From Muribaculaceae bacterium (lineage in GTDB: Bacteria > Bacteroidota > Bacteroidia > Bacteroidales > Muribaculaceae): 10,315 bases of DNA. Below the pieces are notes generated by a model. The model worked only from the letters and a program-made list of their open reading frames with translations, made no database searches and was not told the DNA's origin. How positions within the stretch are numbered: position 1 is the stretch's first letter; every line of letters begins with the position of its first letter. The translations under genes and the position numbers were made by a program. The stretch lies in the NCBI GenBank assembly GCA_022511505.1, contig JAFLTK010000032.1, positions 1 through 10,315 on the forward strand, given 5' to 3'. This document shows, in pieces, positions 7,401 to 10,315 of this stretch.

Positions 7401-9261
7401 CGACCGCGAGTTCTACATTTCCAATGCACTCACGGCACAATACATCAACAAGCCGGCCCGCTCAAGCAATGTCCCGGTGGGCTCTAACGAACAGTCGTTC
7501 ACGCTCATCTCTTACCGCAACGGTATTGAAAAAGTCGGAGTGTTCTCCTTTGCCGCCGATAATAAAACCAGCGACGGAATCCATGTTGACGGAGGCGGTA
7601 ACGTGGTAGGTTGGGACACGACCTCCAACCCCACCCAGTGGTACATCACAAAGGTTGCCGATGCCGACTCTACGGAGACCGGTGTAGCCGCCGAATATAA
7701 GAAAATGCTTGCCGGCATTGTGGACAACTATGACGCGATGCTTGCCAACATCGACGAGACCGGCAACCGCGTCGGTTTCCTTCGCCCCGATGCTGCCGAC
7801 GACATCGAGCATCTGCGCGGCGAGGTTCAAGACTTGATTGACTCCACGTCAAGCTCCAGCGCCCAACTGCGCGAAGAATATTCCCACCAGACCACCGTCT
7901 ATACTGCTACCGCCAACCGCACCGACCTCGTCATCGGTATTGAAGACGGTGCTTCCTATCGCATTTATAACCGTTGGTTCAGTTCTTCTCTGATGACTGC
8001 CGACGATACCCACCTAATCCCGGGTGCCAATAGCGATACCGGAGACCAGGCATGGGTCAACCAATGGATTCTTGAAGCGCAGAGCGGCAACAATGCCTAT
8101 AAACTGCGCAACTATGAGAAAGATAAGTATATCGGCACCGCCGACAGCAATGTCCCTTTGACTGACAACGGTCAGAATTATACGATTGCTCCCGTTCCGG
8201 GTCTCGTCGGTGTGTTTTATCTCTATCCCGAAGGAAAAGAAAATAAAACAATACACCTCTCCGGAAACACAGTGATAATCCCCTATATTACAAATGCCGA
8301 GGCCTCAAAGTGGTATATTACCCGCGTCCACAGCAAGGATTATATAAAATTGCGCGAAGACCTGCTCGGTCGCATCGACGACTCTGAGAGCCTGGTCAAC
8401 GGCGCAGGTAAAATCACTCCCTACCCGGCTACCGAGGTCACCTATCCCAAAGGACTGACCAACGACCCGGAGGGACTCATTTACAGCAACGCCATTTTTA
8501 AAGGTGGCTGGCCCGACGGATTTGTCAACTGGGATTGCATCCTCGACCATAACCCCGATACCTACTTCCATAGCACTTACAGTAATAATTCAGAGGATAA
8601 TCTGAATCACTATATACGCTTCCGCGCTCCCGGCGACATGACTTTCCGTTATGTTACTTTCACCTACTGGACAACTTCTAAAGTTGGAGACGGTGCTCGA
8701 AACATTCAGTCCTACAGAATTGAAGTTTCTCCCGACAAAGTTTCATGGAATACCGTATATACCAAAACCGGCTTAAAAGTATCTACTCCGCCCGAAGAGT
8801 TTACAACCGATGAATTGCTTGTTCCCGTCGGGACTAAGTATATTCGCTTTATGGTAGATAAATCAGGCGGCTCGGTATCCAATCATCCATTCTTTGGAAT
8901 TGGCGACGCGCAAATTATGAACCGCACCGGCGAGGTTAATGTTACACTTAACTCCATCTATCAAGGATGGATTAAACCCGAGCAACTCAAGGAGTTATAT
9001 TATCTGACTGAAGAGGCTAAAGCCGCCCAGGCATCTCCCTCGACAACCCAAGAAGAACTCCAAGACTACTATGACCGCCTGAACAAGGCCTACAATGACC
9101 TTTTCCGTGCAACAGGCGTCGAGGATGTCAGCGTTGACAACGATTTGCTTGACGGCGAAAGCATCTTCTACAACCTGCAAGGCGTTCGAGTCGTCAACCC
9201 CGAGCACGGTATATTCATCCGTCGCGTCGGCGACACCGTCACCAAGGTCTACATTCCCTAA
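4408..9261 (+). CDS. Secreted modular M60-like (mucinase/enhancin family) zinc metallopeptidase
   Basis: The 1617-residue product begins with a signal peptide (about 1-22, ending VWA) with no lipobox cysteine. A ricin-type beta-trefoil domain follows (about 24-165, with QQWYL and SHWRF motifs), then an M60-like region (about 253-745). The zinc site is intact: H573-E574-Y575-G576-H577 and, after 12 residues, E590 in ATEFSNNIF, matching HExxHx(8,28)E. A beta-sandwich follows (about 751-857). Next are two repeats of helical segment plus trefoil (about 860-1085 and 1091-1305), an F5/8C-like domain (about 1346-1512), a FIVAR-like helical stretch (about 1515-1571) and a tail (1572-1617) with YNLQGVRV and GIFI. 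Known M60 enzymes such as B. thetaiotaomicron BT4244 cleave mucin-type O-glycoproteins. By inference this protein binds glycans and cuts glycoproteins at the cell surface or outside the cell. The substrate is not determinable here. The gene has its own promoter and terminator, so it is probably monocistronic. Confidence 0.93.
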   Translation: MKLKGILTTLMIVLATGVVWAAGVESGKVYRIVNMAYPNQAISINSSGASAHGATYDANNTSQQWYLTANEGKTGFYMRSAASGGYLKSPKADYNAWPVVSTKIPDDASMLMSVEAVNDYYIIRPVSLKSASLDSHSFAHMQGDYDVVCWAGNSGTTASHWRFEEVPMSKEDIDAMLKRLDSQSDILGSETSIQEHLNALFEDKACTKLNSLSDADFSTHFNALPAALQTMVNKVKTGKWDETNPKATVKDWDSEHALKYRVQLYEPFSNGAGGAGLAHVQPYTNMNNPTGILADAGDFVYVMVNDEIPEGTTLYLGSVTGSEMNNATTPGVKLHQGLNIVLCYGDNSHFFVYYVVNTVSDGKPVRKVTDYKPMKIHIEGGRLNGFFSIAEDELYKADTWDDYKYTVARATHTMYDLIGKYVIIHFHLNDTPKKPDTPNEIGWGVRSVLDQTKNPNKYKYNPVEIVQDWDKMCLSERILMGIQSDEDIALPFNRGLYSTIVNEGYSYTTPGGKTYLADPGFHYSDYFNNRMLAISMQGDLYMNATYYRTAYNVQQIGYVLTEFHDDGLWGPAHEYGHMNQEVINIAGATEFSNNIFSNVATYYSDDYHGSRNDLQKGHLSTFYEGLPYIRHDGGNTMLALWQLWCYYHGTKHNTKFYPRLFELLRRYPIKKTVGKDKFHYVKDDLLHLAKMCCIAAGEDLTNFFESWCFFKPMDNVYVGDYDDYNMVLTEEDIKEWKEEVASFDFPVNNAIISIDDRVGRGAQYGDVGGFSDFEGDGKVPTGDFSYSVDGTTVNITPGEVDGVGYVIFDEEGNLLGFSNSHSFTVSKEVADALMNGEAHLYVVGSDKDQTTVDVLNPVLDGTPAVKRDMLADLAKKCEDLFANQTDPAGKRVGFFTAEAVEALKTKTAEVKAIIDRVENDGKLLTDTYKEYDSMYRDLLDSEDGRIKIEPGASYLLSNYSYERILDTNFARATAPVVSNKFDEPASFQQLWIFTPAAADREFYISNALTAQYINKPARSSNVPVGSNEQSFTLISYRNGIEKVGVFSFAADNKTSDGIHVDGGGNVVGWDTTSNPTQWYITKVADADSTETGVAAEYKKMLAGIVDNYDAMLANIDETGNRVGFLRPDAADDIEHLRGEVQDLIDSTSSSSAQLREEYSHQTTVYTATANRTDLVIGIEDGASYRIYNRWFSSSLMTADDTHLIPGANSDTGDQAWVNQWILEAQSGNNAYKLRNYEKDKYIGTADSNVPLTDNGQNYTIAPVPGLVGVFYLYPEGKENKTIHLSGNTVIIPYITNAEASKWYITRVHSKDYIKLREDLLGRIDDSESLVNGAGKITPYPATEVTYPKGLTNDPEGLIYSNAIFKGGWPDGFVNWDCILDHNPDTYFHSTYSNNSEDNLNHYIRFRAPGDMTFRYVTFTYWTTSKVGDGARNIQSYRIEVSPDKVSWNTVYTKTGLKVSTPPEEFTTDELLVPVGTKYIRFMVDKSGGSVSNHPFFGIGDAQIMNRTGEVNVTLNSIYQGWIKPEQLKELYYLTEEAKAAQASPSTTQEELQDYYDRLNKAYNDLFRATGVEDVSVDNDLLDGESIFYNLQGVRVVNPEHGIFIRRVGDTVTKVYIP
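6985..8325 (+). repeat. Internal protein duplication: two helical + beta-trefoil units within the M60 protein
   Basis: Unit A (about 6985-7671) and unit B (about 7680-8325) share the same order. A helical segment carries GKRVGFFTAEA in A and GNRVGFLRPDA in B. It is followed by a trefoil opening with IKIEPGASYLL in A and IGIEDGASYRI in B and closing with QWYITKV in A and KWYITRV in B. The copies are clearly diverged, so the duplication is old and the DNA is not a direct repeat. The N-terminal trefoil (GVESGKVYRIVN ... HWRFEEV) is a third, more distant relative. Several such modules usually mean multivalent sugar binding, though ligand-binding residues cannot be assigned by eye. Confidence 0.75.
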
Positions 9262-9282
9262 CAGGGCATTTGATACCGGTTT

Positions 9283-9318
9283 AAAAGGGCGAGGTGGTAA
9301 TCCATCTCGCCCTTTTTC
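9283..9318 (+). terminator. Strong intrinsic terminator after the M60 gene
   Basis: A stem of about 15 bp is formed by 9283-9297 (AAAAGGGCGAGGTGG) and 9302-9316 (CCATCTCGCCCTTTT). It has a TAAT loop and one G-T wobble, and a T run ends the right arm. It begins 21 bases after the stop codon at 9259-9261. Its A tract on the left and T tract on the right could let it act in both directions. It separates the peptidase gene from the next gene transcriptionally. Confidence 0.9.
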
Positions 9319-9383
9319 GATTTCATGCAATAACCATCTCTCCATGCTCGTTATTATAACATATCAGTTAAAACACCCCGGTC

Positions 9384-10052
9384 ATGAAACAAAAAGCAAT
9401 AGTGGTTATAATCTGCGCCTTGGTATTGACAATCAGTAATATAAGCCGTGCTGCCGACAATCCCGTTCTTTGGGGTGTCAAGGTCACCGGCAACGTTGAG
9501 TTGCCCGGCAAATGGCGTGGCGACAACAACAGTGTCAAGATGTTCAACCCAGGTGCAGGCTTCACGGCAGGTGTTGTTTCCAATATCTATCTCGACAGTA
9601 ACTTCTACCTCGAGCCCGGTGTATCGTTTTTCTATTCTCGCTACAACTATGACCTAAGCCTCGGGTACTTTGACAACCTCGAGGAAAACCCGAGTCTGTC
9701 AAAATATGGCATCCAGGTTCCCATCGTCGTCGGCTACACATTTCACATTGGCGACACGTTCTCGATGAACCTCTTTACCGGACCGCAGGTGCGCTATGCC
9801 CTTGGCGGTGGCGTCGGCATTAAGGATGAAGCGTTAAAAGAAGAAAATGAGGACCTTCTCAGTTGGGACACCTTCCGTCGCTTTGACTGCTCGTGGAAGA
9901 TAGGCCTTGGTTTTCCCGTTGACAATTTCGCTATCTCGCTCGAGGCTGACCTTGGCATGACCAACTTAATTAAACCCTCTGACCTAACCGGTCGCACCAC
10001 AATGCGCTTCCGCGAAAATCGCCTCCTCCTCGGTCTGACCTATTACTTTTAA
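9384..10052 (+). CDS. Outer-membrane beta-barrel protein, PorT-like (OMP_b-brl family)
   Basis: The 222-residue product has a signal peptide (about 1-23, cleavage after SRA). The rest is mostly alternating hydrophobic beta-strands with Gly/Tyr/Phe turns: GAGFTAGVVSNIYL (57-70), FYLEPGVSFFYSRYNY (74-89), YGIQVPIVVGYTF (108-120) and WKIGLGFPV (171-179). The last residues are LLLGLTYYF, an aromatic C-terminus typical of proteins inserted by the Bam machinery. GIQVPIVVGY and the spacing of the strands fit the PorT-like 8-strand barrels common in Bacteroidota. No catalytic motif is visible and its function is unknown. It could be structural, a small pore or a surface-interaction protein. It lies 122 bases after the peptidase gene, behind a strong terminator, so co-transcription is doubtful. 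No clear TAnnTTTG promoter was found in that gap. ATG 9384 gives a complete signal peptide. Confidence 0.88.
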   Translation: MKQKAIVVIICALVLTISNISRAADNPVLWGVKVTGNVELPGKWRGDNNSVKMFNPGAGFTAGVVSNIYLDSNFYLEPGVSFFYSRYNYDLSLGYFDNLEENPSLSKYGIQVPIVVGYTFHIGDTFSMNLFTGPQVRYALGGGVGIKDEALKEENEDLLSWDTFRRFDCSWKIGLGFPVDNFAISLEADLGMTNLIKPSDLTGRTTMRFRENRLLLGLTYYF

Positions 10053-10085
10053 TCTCGTGCTGTGGTAACTCATTGAAACTTAGCC

Positions 10086-10109
10086 GGTGCCGTGGAACGG
10101 CACCTCTTT
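10086..10109 (+). terminator. Intrinsic terminator after the beta-barrel gene
   Basis: A perfect 8-bp stem, GGTGCCGT (10086-10093) with ACGGCACC (10097-10104), has a GGA loop and is followed by TCTTT. It starts 34 bases after the stop codon. The T run is short and interrupted by C, so it may be only moderately efficient. Confidence 0.75.
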
Positions 10110-10110
10110 C

Positions 10111-10315
10111 ATTAACCCCGTACATACGAGCGAAGCGAGTTGTGCGGGGTAGGCGCTACCCACGGGGAATTGTCCTGGAGGGACAATATTTCACGCGATA
10201 GCAACCGCTTCTTGGGGAGAAATCTCGTCCCTCCAGGACGATTCTCGGTGGGGGAGTCTCTCCGCGCACTGCGCGCTTCGCGCTTGTACGCGGTTATTGA
10301 AATATTCATCGCTCC
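10111..10315. repeat. Inverted-repeat-rich intergenic block, REP-like, running off the right edge
   Basis: No credible gene lies here. Nested stems are dense. CCCCGTACA (10116-10124) pairs with TGTGCGGGG (10141-10149), or CCCCGT alternatively with ACGGGG (10162-10167). GGGTAG (10147-10152) pairs with CTACCC (10156-10161), ATTGTCC (10169-10175) with GGACAAT (10181-10187), TCGTCC (10225-10230) with GGACGA (10236-10241), and GCGCG (10271-10275) with CGCGC (10279-10283). In addition, the 13-mer GTCCTGGAGGGAC (10172-10184) is the exact reverse complement of 10227-10239. A 65-codon frame on the minus strand through the block is Arg-rich and looks like translated repeat. By inference this is a dispersed palindromic intergenic element; copies elsewhere in the genome would be needed to prove it. 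Confidence 0.6.

Noticed and set aside
6523..7440. A 305-codon minus-strand open frame
   Set aside because: It is antisense to the peptidase gene and its composition is explained by the complement of that gene.
10112..10309. A 65-codon minus-strand open frame at the right edge
   Set aside because: It runs through the palindromic block. Its Arg/Ser/Pro-rich translation is what such repeats give, and its stop lies within the downstream repeat.

Overview
The window looks like chromosomal DNA of a gut-type Bacteroidales, possibly Muribaculaceae or a relative. The evidence is the rimP-nusA-infB order with Bacteroidota-style proteins, two promoters of the Bacteroidota type (TTTG at -33, TAnnTTTG at -7), no obvious Shine-Dalgarno sites, a large secreted M60-family metallopeptidase with lectin-like modules and a C-terminal sorting-like tail, and a small outer-membrane beta-barrel protein. 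Family assignments come from reading motifs; no database search was run.

Bases 1-3940 carry a minus-strand translation/transcription operon, read right to left: rimP (ribosome maturation), nusA (elongation/termination factor) and infB (initiation factor IF-2). infB runs off the left edge just after its fifth GTPase motif. A Bacteroidota promoter lies in front of rimP. The 159-base rimP-nusA gap is not empty. It holds an AAC-rich, C-rich and strongly G-poor leader containing a 30-codon asparagine-rich reading frame. infB contains an in-frame array of 36-bp repeats in its linker.

Bases 3941-4407 are a divergent intergenic region. The promoters sit at its two ends, and the middle (about 4036-4320) has no convincing gene.

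Bases 4408-9261 encode a 1617-residue secreted protein. In order it has a signal peptide, a beta-trefoil lectin-like domain, an M60-like peptidase with an intact HEYGH...E zinc site, a beta-sandwich, two copies of a helical plus trefoil unit, an F5/8C-like domain, a helical segment and a tail resembling a type IX secretion sorting domain. The likely role is binding and cutting host or dietary glycoproteins such as mucin. A strong hairpin terminator follows, then a PorT-like outer-membrane beta-barrel protein with its own terminator.

Bases 10105-10315 have no credible gene. They are packed with inverted repeats and resemble a dispersed intergenic (REP-like) repeat that continues past the window edge.

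The most interesting items are the modular M60 protein, the candidate Rho/NusA-responsive leader before nusA, and the structured repeat block at the right end.
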